A stretch of DNA of 64,000 bases. It comes from Neoceratodus forsteri. Lineage: Eukaryota > Chordata > Ceratodontiformes > Ceratodontidae. Positions 34,380-44,973 of this stretch are shown piece by piece. A program made the position numbers and the translations under genes. The stretch's first letter is position 1, and each line of letters starts with the position of its first letter. The notes under the pieces are model-generated. The model was not told the origin of the DNA. It did no database searches and saw only the letters and a list, made by a program, of their open reading frames with translations. The stretch covers positions 1,091,939,001 to 1,092,003,000 of the forward strand of contig CM057453.1 in the NCBI GenBank assembly GCA_016271365.2. The letters are read 5' to 3'.

Positions 34380-34478
34380 CGTAACCTGCTGCAAGAGCTG
34401 TTTCTCAAAGTAAGATAGTACAGTTACGTAAGAACTTAACGTAACAGTAGATCTTCGAGAACAGCTCTTGCAGCAGGT
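34380..34478 (+). repeat. Internal complementary region of D
   Basis: 34380-34415 is the inverse of the element's 5' end (ending CTCAAAGTAAGA). 34416-34478 is the inverse of its 3' end (TAGTACAGTTACGTAAG...). It lies just after the recombinase stop, as in other DIRS elements. Confidence 0.9.
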
Positions 34479-34842
34479 ACTTTCCCTTCCACTATCCACG
34501 CTGGAGGTAGGTCGTAGTCAAGCACCCATCTCCTAGGATAGGACATTTACTGATGCTTTTTTTTGCCACCTCATGGCGGATCCTCAGTCTCCCTTCTGAT
34601 GTCATCCAGCGGCCCGGGTCTCCGGGAGAACTGAGGATTATTGAGGGGGGACTGCCTCTTATGTACTACACCCGGCGTCGGGGGCGGGACCGACGTCGGA
34701 GGCAGTCCACGCTGAAGACTGCTAGCTAGAAAAATTTCCGTGGGGTCCTGGCGCCTGCAGGCTTCATTCCTAATGGTGTATCCTGCTGCAAGAGCTGTTC
34801 TCGAAGATGTACTGTTACGGTAAGTTCTTACGTAACTGTACT

Positions 34843-35754
34843 TTCTGTGTAAAGGGATTCATTCAGTAGACAGAAGTGTACTGATCTGTAATTTGGTTGC
34901 TAATACCAGGATGACTTTTAGAAGAACCTAGTAATGAGATCTGACATCTATGCATTGGTAGTGTAAACCATGGTCGGAGAATGACTTTCAACCTATATAG
35001 TTTCTAGACTCTTTCTCCATTTTACAGAGAAACAGAGTTCGCTTCTGTGAGTAAGTAAATGACTGCTGCAGCAACAAACTAAAATGTTACACAGTGCTCT
35101 GTCATTTTTGTTGTATTGTGAGCCAAATACGTGAATAGTGCTTCATACAGGAGCATCAGTGATGTTAGGAGTTAACTGTGGGCAATATGCAGTTATTTCT
35201 GTTATCCTCAAATCTTGTAAAGATGCAACTTTCTTCTTTATATCACCCAATTTCTGTGCTTAGCCACAAGTGGTTTGCATCTGTCTTGTCCCACTGCCTA
35301 GATGCTCTGTTTCCAGGAGTTTTTGCCCCAGACCAAGCAGGTTTTGTTGGATAGCATCAAACCTCGGACTGTGTTAAATGTGTGCTTCATGTATTTATCC
35401 CAACCTGGACCCCCTTTTTGGTAGCTAGGTTGTTTGTTTTTTTTAATTTACTTGCTATTTCTGCATCCACTTCTCCTCGCCAGCTGCCAGGTCCTTTTTT
35501 CACCTGTCCATTCCCTTCTTCCTGCTGTAAGAGTCCTGTGATATTCCAACCCCCCCAAACAACCTCTCCAATACCCCAGCCCTAACCCACAGCTTGTCCC
35601 CTGCAGACTGGACCACCCAATTCCCCAGGCCTGGAGGAGGATACTTCACTCGACAGTTGTGGCCTGGGAGGAGGAGGAGCTGGCAAGGTGCAGGAGGAAT
35701 TAGAAGGACCCTTCTTTGGTGTGGGTGGAGTGGCACTTCATCTGCCTGGTGCTG
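34843..35754. other. Stretch without recognised feature
   Basis: AT-rich sequence 3' of element D. No gene seen. Confidence 0.4.
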
Positions 35755-36185
35755 CTTAGGTATTTTCTCTCCCTGAACCCTCCCTTATACCTCCCCAGGG
35801 CATTGTCCTGAGAACTGACCAGGCAGAGTGCCTGTAAGGGCCTTCAGAAGGACAGGTGAGCCCCACCCTACCTCTGGAACTCCCCTGCCAACCGCATTCT
35901 GGGTGTGTGACGTCTCCGTGTCCCTTGCAAGGCGAGCAGGTGCAGGCCAAAGTATGGTCACTCTAGAGCGACCACTTGTTCTTCCCGCATGACACGCCCT
36001 TCCCCTGGGCCACTGTGGGTAACCGTGCAGCAGAAGGAGTTGTCCTCCCTCCCTGATGCAGGAGGTGTCAAATAGATGCCAGAACCTCATCTCACTGGTC
36101 AGCACCAGACATCCCAGACTTGGGGCGTGAACCCGGGTCATCTGGATGGCAAGTGGTAGCTCTACCGTTGTACTAGCTGACCCAG
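35755..36185 (-). mobile_element. tRNA-like SINE, antisense
   Basis: On the minus strand an A-box-like ACGGTAGAGCTACC precedes a B-box-like CCGGGTTCACGCC by about 30 bp, followed by a ~370-bp GC-richer body. Spacing matches a polymerase III promoter, but the head is too diverged to be a tRNA gene. Its relation to the SINE at 7757 is uncertain. Confidence 0.5.
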
Positions 36186-36279
36186 CCTTTTTTGGTGTGT
36201 CGTGGGGCTTTCACCATGCTACCCTGCAGGTCTTTGGCATCCCGACCCACTTCACTGTCCTGATGTCTTGCTTATATGA

Positions 36280-36580
36280 TTCCACTCAGGGCCAAGTCCA
36301 GGTGAACTGACATATTTCCCCACATTTACCTTACAGGAGATACTCAACAGGGCTGCCCCCGTCCTCTCTCCTTTTTGCCCTTTTTCTCAAATCTCTGACC
36401 AGATATATCCAGCAGGTGACTGATATTATAGACTTACGGATTGTGACTGAGAACAAGTCAGTCTCTTTACGCCAGTGATATTTTGTTATAGCTGGGCAGT
36501 CCATTGGTATCATACTGCCGAGTTTTGGAAAAATTGACTTATTTCAGCCTACAAAATTAAACTAAAAATATATGTGTCAG
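36280..36580 (+). mobile_element. L1-like LINE ORF2 fragment (reverse transcriptase)
   Basis: In shifting frames the text reads DTQQGCPRPLSP...CPFSQISDQIYPA and then a SLYASDILL-like block at about 36461-36490. These correspond to the L1 motifs GTRQGCPLSPLLF and the Y/FADD catalytic block, with the first Asp changed to Ser. Multiple stops and indels make it a fossil. Confidence 0.5.
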
Positions 36581-36607
36581 TGCTTAATTAGAATCCAACC
36601 GAATTAT

Positions 36608-36904
36608 TTAAAGGACAAGTAAACAGGCTATCCTATAACTAAAATCTGGAAAACCAAAAACATTGCACTGTAGGTAAGAGTCTTATCTATAGAATGCTGT
36701 ACCCCTTTTTCTTCAAGAATACAATTTAATGCAGTTTCATCTGGTTTAAAAGCTGTCCCCAGATGTAAACAAACCACATACTTGTATTCAAATGCCACGC
36801 TCCAATAAATGCCTAAAATAGCTGCAACATTAGTGCTGATGTTACTGGAGCGACTGAGCTCCGGAGCAAGCATTCACTTTGAAAGGGGGTATTGTAAATA
36901 TAGG
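36608..36904 (+). mobile_element. TTAA foldback element, left arm (split by E)
   Basis: Begins TTAAAGGACAAGTAAACAGG at 36608. The arm includes TGCAGTTTCATCTGGTTTAAA, GTAAACAAACCACATAC and GAGCTCCGGAGCAAGC, and is the inverse of 43130-43647. E interrupts at 36905, directly after GTATTGTAAATA, which matches ATTATAAATA in the other arm. The TTAA ends suggest a piggyBac- or Kolobok-type element. No ORF. Confidence 0.7.
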
Positions 36905-37038
36905 TCTTAACTTCGAGAGTGCTCTTGCAGTAGGTAGTTACAAATAGGACTGAAGCCAGCAGGCGTCAGGACCCCACGGAAAAATTTCTAGCTAGCAGAC
37001 TCTGGCGGGGAACCGCCCCCATGTCAGGTGACCATCAG

Positions 37039-37046
37039 TATAAAGG
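37039..37046 (+). promoter_or_regulatory. Possible TATA box in 5' terminal repeat of E
   Basis: TATAAAGG about 135 bp from the element start, conserved with B. Inferred promoter. Confidence 0.4.
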
Positions 37047-37174
37047 AGCGGTCCCCCACGCCCTACCCCCGTTCTTTCCCGCTGTTAGCTCGTGTAGCGC
37101 CTCACAGTAAAGTTCACTGCTTCGCAGTCAATCGTTGGTAGTTTTTACCGTCTAATCTGAACTTTTCTTCGGTT

Positions 37175-39726
37175 ATCGTCAGCCTGACGTGTATATCGTC
37201 CTAGACTCCCTCCGAGCACAAAAACAAATGCAATTCTTGTGGCATCCAGCTCCCACACAAGGACGGACATTCCCAGTGTCTTTTTTTTGTCTAGGCCCCG
37301 ATCATCCCGTCGAGAAGTGCCAGCTCTGCCAACAGTTTAACGCGGCCACCCAAAAACGGAGGCAGCAGTCCCTGGAGGCCCACGTTCTCAAACTTAAAAT
37401 GACCTCCATGGAAAAGGAGCTGAAAAAACTCAGGTGGGCGTCTACTTCTCCGGAGGTCCACCACAAGAAGCAGCACCGGGACCCCTCTTCAACGGTCACC
37501 GTGGCCTCTGCTTGGGCCGCGGTGCTGCAGCTAATGCTTCCGCTGGGAGGCTGTTCAGTGGCGGTCGTCTTGGAGGTTTCCAAGGCGACATCAGCCCTCC
37601 CATCAGGCTCATGCTCAGGCCCTTCGGGAGCCTCCGGGTCTAAGGAGGCAGCTGCTCCCAGTAAGGCCACCGCCGTGCGGCCTTGTGGTTTAAGCAACCC
37701 CCGATAAATTGGACTTCGGCTCCTCCGATGCCCGACCCTCCAGGGCAGCGCATGGCCTCCAAAGTGCCCCACCAAGGCCGCCCCTCTTTTGCAGCCTTCA
37801 TCGGCACTGGGTCCAATAAGTCGGACACTGGCTCCTCCGACATCCACCTGGATCCCGCCTTTAAGACGGACGTCTGCTCCTCCGACGTCCGCTCGGCGTT
37901 AGAGCCGATGCCAGACCCTTTGGCCCTCTCCGTCGTCCCGAGCTCGCTGTAGCGCTCGTTGCATTCCGAAGTGCCAGCATCTCCTCTGTGGGACCTCGGG
38001 GATGGTAATCCTTCTTCCCCGGGTGACACTGAGGAGATGAGTACGCTGATGTCGGGTCTCCCTCCCGCTGGGCCGGATGACCCGACGCTGGACAACATCC
38101 CATTGCCAGATGCCACCCGCCGGCCCTCCCATTCCGGTCCGCCAGCAATATTTCTGAGGCAGTCTGCTCCTAGACCCCGGTACCTGGGTATCCGACGCTG
38201 TCCTACCTAGGTCTAGTATCCGACGCGCAGTACACGTGGCTTCCCGCTGATGGGATATGGATATGTGCTTTTGGATACCCTCAGTGTCCATAACCCCCCC
38301 ACTGCTCCCTCAGCCGAGTGGACCTGAAGGAGACTCTGGCTTCCTGGTGGGCTGAGGCCAGGCTCAGCTCACCAGGGAGATAGAGAGCAGCCTTCCAACA
38401 CCGGTCCTGGACCCTCTACATCTGAGGCGAGAGACCTTCTCCCCCCCCTCCGGATACCAGAGGCGAGCCCTCCGGTTCCAGGGCAGGGCAGGATATGCTT
38501 CCCCAGGGCCGTCCCAAGGGGTCCGTTTCTCTTCTGTGCCGGAAGGAGTCTTCTTCCTCTTCATCCTCCTTGGAGACCTCGAATGACTCAGACGGTCGTT
38601 CTGATCCGGATGACGAACCACGCATTCTGGACAAGCCCAGGCCGAGGACTCTTCCGGAGGATCCTTCCTTTACGGAGTTGCTGTGTAAAATCCAGGCAGT
38701 TCATCAGTGGCACTCCTTAGAGCCGGATCCACAGCGTAAGAAACTCGTGCACCTGGATCTGCCCAAGACTGCTCCTACCCTGGTGCCACCCTGGATTGAG
38801 CCTCATGCCGACCTTGTCTCTACTATTTGGAAGCAACCAGCAGCATTAGCCCCCCTTCCTAGGAAGTTGGACAGGCTTTATCAGGCTCCGGAGTGTGTTG
38901 ACTCTTTAAATTCACACCCTCAAGTTGATTCGGTCGTGATCAGTGCCGCTCATGGCCGGACGGCTAACCCTAAGCACATGAGCTCACCGCCACCCGACAA
39001 GGAATCCCGCTTTCTGGACCAGTACGGGAGGAAGGTCTATGCTTCTTCCACTCTGGGTATAAGGGCCCTGAATTACATTGCTCATATGGGGGATTACCAG
39101 AAGGCAATCCTTAGTGAGGCGGAGGCTAAATTGAACTCCCTTCCTGAGTCTCAGACGAAGCAGGAAGTGGCTGATCTAGTTCGGTCTGCGAATTCGGCCT
39201 GTCGGCACATGCTTTGTGCCACGTACAACGCAGTGGACGCTGCTGGTCGGAGCTCAGCTTTCGCCATGGGTTTGCAGCGTCATGCCTGCCTCTGGGTGTC
39301 AGGTTTGGTCCTGGAGGTGCAGTCCGCTATCCAGGACGCGCCCTTCAGGGGTTCAGTGCTATTTGGTGGCGATGTCAAGGACATCATCACTGATCTGCAG
39401 GAGAAGGGTACTGCACTTAAGTCTGTCGACTCCATGTACAGACCCCTCAGGCTCAGCGCCGTCTCTTTCGCAGATGTTCTCGGCGAAACCTCAGGAAAGC
39501 GAGCCAACAAGCGTTGGGCCTCAAACACCTACCCCCCTCCGCCAAAAAGCAGTTGGGGCTTCAGCTGGCGCTGCTCCACACCTCCTGACTCTTTCCCACA
39601 GCCTCTGGGCTTTCCAGAGGAACCGGTAGGAGGCAGATTCTCCCATCTGCCGGGCTGGGAGAGGATCACTTCAGACACTTGGGTACTCCAGCTGATCGTG
39701 GAAGGACACTCAATAGAGTTCTTCTG
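37175..39726 (+). pseudogene. DIRS Gag-like ORF of E, start lost, broken N-terminal half
   Basis: By alignment with B the start region is at ~37192, where ATG has become ATA and a TAG follows three codons later. The zinc region reads HKNKCNSCGIQLPHKDGHSQ, then a frame change inside CLF(C)LGPDHPVEKCQLC at about 37280-37330. The middle is rich in Ser/Pro and carries several stops (37707, 37952, 38210). A 410-codon frame, 38495-39727, holds an acidic Ser run, then PEDPSFTELLCKIQAVHQWH and RKLDRLYQAPECVDSLNSHP, and ends WVLQLIVEGHSIEFF. The last 40 codons already correspond to the sequence just upstream of RT, so the Gag and Pol frames adjoin or overlap here. Confidence 0.8.
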
Positions 39727-41470
39727 AAACCTCCTCAAACCCCCAAGGTCATCTTACTCCCCAGAACATCATCTTCTGGTCTGGGAAGAAATATCATTTC
39801 TTCTGGAAGGAGGCTGTAGAGCCTGTCCCACCCCATCTCCGGGGGACAGGTTACTACTCCTATTTCTTCCTGGTCCTGAAGAAGTCAGGAGATATGAGGC
39901 CGATCCTTGACCTCAGCTCCCTGAACTTGTTCGTGGAGTACAAAAGGTTCAGGATGCTCTCTCTCAGGGTCTTCTGCCCCTTCTTCGGCCGGGACAGTGG
40001 CTGTGTGCTCTGGACATGCAGGATGCTTACCTTCATATCCCTGTTCGCCCTTCCCACCACAAATACCTGCGTTTTTCGTTCCAGGGGGAGCACTACCAGT
40101 TCAAGGCCCTCCCATTTGGTCTTTCCTCGGTGCCCCAAGTGTTCACCAAATGCCTCTCTGTGGTAGCGACCTACCTGCGTACCCGGGGGCTCAGGTTTTC
40201 GCGTACCTGGATGACTGGCTCCTGGCGGCCTTGTCCAGGGAGGAGCTCCTGCACTTCCTTTCCCTTACCCTGCAGGTTTTCACCAGCCTGGGTATTACCA
40301 TCAACCAGGCCAAGTCCCATCTGATCCCTTCCCAGAGGCTCCAGTTTATCGGGGCGATCCTGGACATGTCCTCTGGCATGGCATTCCTGCCACTGGGCAG
40401 GGCGACCACACTCCAGACTTGGGTCAGCCTGTTGTCCAGGCACAGGCGGGTCAGCGCCAGGTCGGTCCTTCGCCTCCTCGGGCTCATGGCGGCTGCTATT
40501 CCGACAGTCCCTCGCGCCCGGCTCCACATGAGACTCTCTCAGTGGACGCTTCGGTCTCAGTGGGATCAGTTGGTGGACTACTTAGATCAACTTGTTCTGG
40601 TCTCCAATCCCATTGCTCGGGACTTGCTTTGGTAGACAGTTCAGGAGAAACTTTGGCGGGGAGTTCCCTTCTGCCTCGCTTCCCCCTCCCAGATGCTGAC
40701 TACAGATGCCACAGGCGAGGGTTGGGGAGCCCATTTGGGGTCTCACAGGACTCAGGGCTCCTGGTCCAGGCTCGAGAAAGCACTCCACATCAATGTGCTC
40801 GAGCTTCAGGCCATGCTGTATGCTCTTCAGGCTCTGCATCTGTACCTGTTTCCCAGGCATCTGGCTGTCCAGATGGACAACATGTGCGTGGTCTGGTACA
40901 TCAACAAACAGGGAGGAACTCATTCCTACCCTCTCTGCAGGAAGGCGATGCGAGTTAGGGATTGGGCAGTACAGCACAACCTTCACCTCACTGCAGTCCA
41001 CGTCCCAGGGGTCGAGAACATGTTGGCAGACCAACTCAGTCGGTCGTCTGCTCACTCTTACGAGTGGGAACTCGATCAGGGGCTAGCAGACAATATCTTC
41101 CTATGTTGGGGAACACCACAGGTAGACCTGTTTGTGCCTCCTCAACGCAAAACTTCCCGACTTCTCACTCGCTCCAGGGCTAGGCATTTTTTGGAGAGAC
41201 GCTCTGTCTCTAGACTGGAAGGGCAGATTCGTCTATGCCTTCCCCCCGATCCCCTTGATTCCAAGGGTCTTACAGAAACTCAGCTTAGAAGGAGCTTGCA
41301 TGATCCTAATCGCTCCTTTCTGGCCCAGGCAAGTTTGGTTCTCTCTTCTGCAACAGTTTTCAGAGGAACCTCCGCTTCCTCTTCTCTGTAGCATCTTTTG
41401 CAGACCCAGGATCGGGGACCCTGGTCCATCCAGGCCTCTCAAGTCCCTTCAGTTGCACGCGTGGCTCCTG
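39727..41470 (+). pseudogene. DIRS reverse transcriptase/RNase H of E, broken
   Basis: The early RT blocks (MRPILDLSSLNLFVEYKRF at 39894; MQDAYLHIPVRPSHHKY at 40016; HYQFKALPFGLSSVPQVFTK) lie in two other frames. From ~40190 a single frame runs to 41391. It has YLDD at 40204-40215, FTSLGITINQAKSHLIPSQR, then an in-frame TAG at 40633 after DLLW, then RNase H from 40693. RNase H blocks are LTTDATGEGWGAHLG, INVLELQAMLYAL, VQMDNMCVVWYINKQGGTHS and LTAVHVPGVENMLADQLS. A frame change near 41140 precedes YAFPPIPLIPRVLQKL and LIAPFWPRQVWFSLLQQ. The GWGAH Trp lost in D is kept here. Confidence 0.86.
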
Positions 41471-42506
41471 CAGATGTAGCCCAAGCCCGATTCGGGGTTT
41501 CCCCGCTGGTGGCTGAGATTCTGGTGGAGGCCAGGAAGCCCTGCACTAGATCTACCTATGCCATTAAATGGAAACTGTTCTCTATTTGGGCTGCTTCCAA
41601 AGATTTCAGCCTTTCTTGTGCTCTGGTGGGCGGCTTTTGGATTACTTGTGACACCTCTTTGATCTGGGTCTGTCATTCCTCTCTGAAGGTTCACATGGCG
41701 GCCATCTCTGCTTACCATGTTCCTTTTGGGGACAGGACTTTTGCTCAACTGGAAGTCTCCAAGACTTTTCTTAGAGGGGTCCTCCACCTGAGACCCCCAA
41801 TTCGGGTTCCTGTCCTCCTTGGGATTTGAATTTTATCCTTGAGAAGCCTACTCTGCCTCCTTTCGAGCCAGCAGCCTCAGCAGACCTAAAGTTTCTTTCA
41901 TGGAAGACCCCCTTCCTTGTGGCCATTACTTCTGCTCAAAGGATTTCCGAGCTCCAGGCCCCGATGTACAAAATCCCATATTTGATTTTTCACAAGGAAC
42001 ATGTGGCTCTGCGTACCAACCCTAAGTTTCTCCCCAAGGTGGTAGCAGAATCTACGCTGAATCAATCCATGGAGCTGCTTGCTTTCTTTATGCAGCACTC
42101 CAATCAAGGGGAGTACCTCTTGCATACTTTGGATGTTCACCAAATTATGAGATATTACACCACCAGGACGAAGGATCTCAGAAAGAGTGATCAACTGTTT
42201 GCCTCTTTTGCTCGTAAAAGAGAAGACAGTGCTGTTTCTAAGCAATGCCCATCTAAATGGTTGGCTCATTGTATCACTTTCTGTTACGACAAGTACAACA
42301 AGACCCTGCGGGGTCAAGTCAGAGGCCACTCCACCAGAGGGGTCGCTGCCTCCGCTGCTTGTTTCAAGAATGTGTCAGCAGCAGACATCTGTGCAGCCGC
42401 AACTTGGACTTCTGTCCATACCTTTATGAAACACTACAGTTTGGACATTGCCTCTCGCCTTAGGGCGGACTTCGGGTTGTCTGTTCTGCGAGGTCGTCTT
42501 TCCTAA
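41458..42506 (+). pseudogene. DIRS tyrosine recombinase of E, catalytic half open
   Basis: The N-terminal half reads from RVAPADVAQARFGVSPLVAE to VLHLRPPIRVPVLLGI and stops at 41829. Its helix after ALVGGFW is garbled by local frame changes near 41620-41670. The catalytic half is one 227-codon frame, 41826-42506. It has the Arg I region VAITSAQRISELQAP, a Lys/β-region with HVALRTNPKFLPKVV, the H-x-x-R box GHSTRGVAAS, and the Tyr region FMKHYSLDIASRLR. All visible catalytic-box residues are present in this half, but the overall ORF is interrupted. It ends at TAA 42504-42506. Confidence 0.88.
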
Positions 42507-42591
42507 GACCTTCACAGCCGGAGGGTCTACTTTTGGGTAGTTTTCCTCCTCCCGTTTGCTTCTGCTTGTTCCAGACTGCTTGGGACTCTGT

Positions 42592-42700
42592 CCTATTTGT
42601 AATTACCTACTGCAAGAGCCCTCTTGAAGTAAGATAGTACAGCTACGTAAGAACTTACCATAACAGTAGATCTTCGAGAGAGGCTCTTGCAGTAGGTAAT
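42592..42700 (+). repeat. Internal complementary region of E
   Basis: Inverse copy of the 5' end to 42634 (...CTTGAAGTAAGA), joined to the inverse copy of the 3' end from 42635 (TAGTACAGCTACGTAAG...). It follows the recombinase stop by about 90 bp. Confidence 0.9.
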
Positions 42701-43009
42701 ACCTTCCCGCCCTCCTTCCCCCTAAGCTTTTTCAGCTCCTTTTCCAGTGAGGGAAACATTAGCTTCTCTCTCTTCTTGCCTTTTTGGCCCTTAGCAGGAA
42801 AGAACAGGAAGGCGGGTGTGGGGAACCGCTCCTTTATACTGACGTTGGTCACCTGACATGGGGTGGTCCCCCGCCAGAGACTGCTAGCTATAAATTTTTC
42901 CGTGGGGTCCTCCTGATGCCTGCCAGCTTCAGTCCTATTTGTAATTACCTACTGCAAGAGCCTTTCTCGTAGATCCTACTGTTACGGTAAGTTCTTATGT
43001 AACTGTACT

Positions 43010-43647
43010 TTATGTCATGAGATCAGGATTGCATTTCATCAAAATCCTTTATTTTGCATGTGTGGCAGCCTTTTCACGCATGCACAGTAAAGGATTTTGA
43101 TGAGAAACACTGTCTTATTTATAATGTCCCTATTCAAAGTTAGTGCTCGCTCTGGAGCTCAGTCTCCTTGATGACATCATTGTGCACAGACGCTGTGGCC
43201 ATCTTGGCCATCTACTGGAGTGCTACAAGTCTGTTTGTTTACATTTGGGGATATCTTTTAAACCTGACAACACTGCATAAAACCGCATTTCTGAAGCAAA
43301 CGGGGCACATCACTCTGGGCTGTACGACAGCTCGTGCCGGTCATGTTGCCGCGTAACACCTTGCTCAGACCGTCTCCCTGCTCTGGCATGAATCAGCACC
43401 ATGCACACTTCATCCCCCGACAATTCGTCCCCATGTAAATATTACAAAACAAACTCTTCCAGGGACAAGTTGAGCAGGGTGGCCATGCACACCTGAGTGA
43501 AGAATCCAAGGCGAGTGTCACACGGCGATATGACCGGCACAACTTGATGTGTCCCCGTCACTCTGTAGGTAAGGCTTTTATCTACAGTGCTGTTTTTGAA
43601 TTTCCGGATTTAATTTCAATAATTTTCCCTGTTTATGTGTCCTTTAA
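43010..43647 (+). mobile_element. TTAA foldback element, right arm and hairpin loop
   Basis: This is the rest of the element split by E. 43033-43105 holds a tight hairpin (TCATCAAAATCCTTTA against TAAAGGATTTTGATGA). From about 43125 the sequence is the inverse of 36608-36904 (GCTCGCTCTGGAGCTCAGTC, GTTTGTTTACATTTGGGG, CTGTTTATGTGTCCTTTAA), ending in TTAA at 43644-43647. Extra sequence in this arm at about 43290-43560 has no partner in the left arm. Confidence 0.68.
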
Positions 43648-43899
43648 GCAGCAGCACCCTTTAAATTGGACAAGGAACACAAATTACTATTGAATCTACA
43701 GCAGTTGCTCCGGATTACTCTTCTCTTGTTACTCAACTTACTGTATATGGACTTTGATAGCTGGCATTTGCTCCTGATTTCTTTCGATGCCAGATAGACT
43801 TTTACTACTAATGAGATTACTGCCCTGTTTTCTTTCTTTTTTTTATATTTAGTTCCTCCCCTTTCTAATGTGCCTGAAGAGTGGAGTACCTAGCGCCAT

Positions 43900-44450
43900 T
43901 AAATTTGTAGATTAACTAATATAGAAGCAGTTAGGGACTCCCGATCCTGGGAACTTAACATGCAGCTGCAGCCCTTTCTGTCATGTCTCATTGGTTTTTA
44001 CTGTCGCTGTCACAGATTTGGGTATCTCTTGAATTAGACCTTATCTTGACATATCCACTACCTTGTTGGATTCTTGATGGCGAGGAACAGGAAATTACTT
44101 GTATGATGACCCGAGTATAGCCACTCTGTGATCCATTGGTGGTGGACTGTAGTTTAACTACTCCTCAAGGGAGGCTTTCATCTGTTTGCTCCCACTAGCA
44201 CATAGTCCATCTTTCTGTCAGTCTATATATTGGACCCTAGATTTTGGTTTTGCTCCTGTTTACTCCTTCCTATTCAGTATTTTTTCCTCCCTCAGGGTTT
44301 CGCACCTTTTTTCAAGACCTGGTAGATGCATATTTACTAGGTCGCACTGACCATTGTCGGTACTTCCAGGCAAGGACATATTTATTATCCTTAAAGAGGA
44401 CCTTCCCCAATCGTTTTAACATTCTTGCATAAAATTCCCCTTCCTGCGTT
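43900..44450 (+). mobile_element. L1-like LINE ORF2 C-terminal fragment
   Basis: 44280-44430 reads FFQDLVDAYLLGRTDHCRYF, then QARTYLLSL. This resembles the L1 ORF2 pattern of an F..L...Y/F.L block followed by RY.Q.R..L downstream of RT. Upstream, 43960-44200 is stop-ridden but in keeping. A weak family call. Confidence 0.4.
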
Positions 44451-44499
44451 GATTCATGTTTTGTATTTCTGTAATGTTCTCTGCAATTCATTTTTGCAT

Positions 44500-44740
44500 T
44501 CTGAGCTGCTAAAAACTGTTGTGCACCAGAGCTTCTACACTAAGCCTGATGTTGCTGCAGACCCTGGGCTGTGCTAGTGACATCACTGTATGGGGAAGGA
44601 GGGAATCACATTGTGCTGTACAGTGTAGATACATTGGTTTCACGAGGGAAAACTTCCATAACTTCGTGTACATACTATGTTCAGCATTGTTCCCCCTTCC
44701 ACAAGACACCCCGTTGTCAGTGCAATATGCTAACTCCAGT
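44500..44740 (+). repeat. Dispersed repeat, copy in inverse orientation to 46690-46850
   Basis: TGACATCACTGTATGGGGAA, CACATTGTGCTGTACAGTG and ACGAGGGAAAACTTCCATAA recur as reverse complements at 46690-46850. The two copies flank the TTAA palindrome at 44974-45802. They may be arms of one older foldback or two independent insertions. Confidence 0.45.
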
Positions 44741-44973
44741 GTTTAATGAATGCACTGTATCTCATTTTATAAAGTGGATTTATTTTGTGCCTCAGTAGCA
44801 AAGTATAGTGAATTAGAGTTGCTGTAAACAGAGACAGCTCACTCAGTTTTTTCATCTGTGTTTATTGCCTTTGTAATCTGTACTAAGTAATGTCTCCCTG
44901 TATACCTCATAGCATTTTGTCACCGAAATGTTGGATACAGACACAACATGTAGGGAAATGAGTGGCATTGGTC

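Larger units (their letters stand above)
28809..34842 (+). mobile_element. DIRS-type element D, full length
   Basis: A 6.03-kb element from TCTTACTTCGAG to CGTAACTGTACT. The 5' repeat (28809-28995) and 3' repeat (about 34620-34842) are inverted copies. Both hold CTCTTGCAGCAGG, TTTCTAGCTAGCAG and TAGTACATAAG/complement; the 3' copy is about 25 bp longer outward. The ICR is at 34380-34478. Gag, RT/RNase H and tyrosine recombinase lie in order on the plus strand. It belongs to the GCAGCAGG subfamily with G and differs from B/E at many residues. The RT/RNase H frame is close to intact, making D one of the younger copies here. Confidence 0.92.
36905..43009 (+). mobile_element. DIRS-type element E, full length, inserted in a foldback element
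   Basis: A 6.1-kb element from TCTTAACTTCGAG at 36905 to GTAACTGTACT at 43009. The 5' repeat (36905-37080) and 3' repeat (about 42800-43009) are inverted copies with CTTGCAGTAGG, GACTGAAGCCAGCAGG and TTTCTAGCTAGCAG. The ICR is at 42592-42700. Gag, RT/RNase H and recombinase are on the plus strand. Protein and terminal sequences group it with B. The element sits between the two arms of one TTAA foldback element, so that element is older. Confidence 0.92.

Noticed and set aside
28809..34842. Endogenous retrovirus or LTR retrotransposon
   Set aside because: Termini are inverted, not direct. There is an ICR, no DDE integrase and no protease or envelope. A tyrosine recombinase is present, which fits DIRS.
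36100..36185. tRNA gene on the minus strand
   Set aside because: A- and B-box-like motifs are present but no cloverleaf can be drawn and a long non-tRNA body follows, so SINE is the better call.
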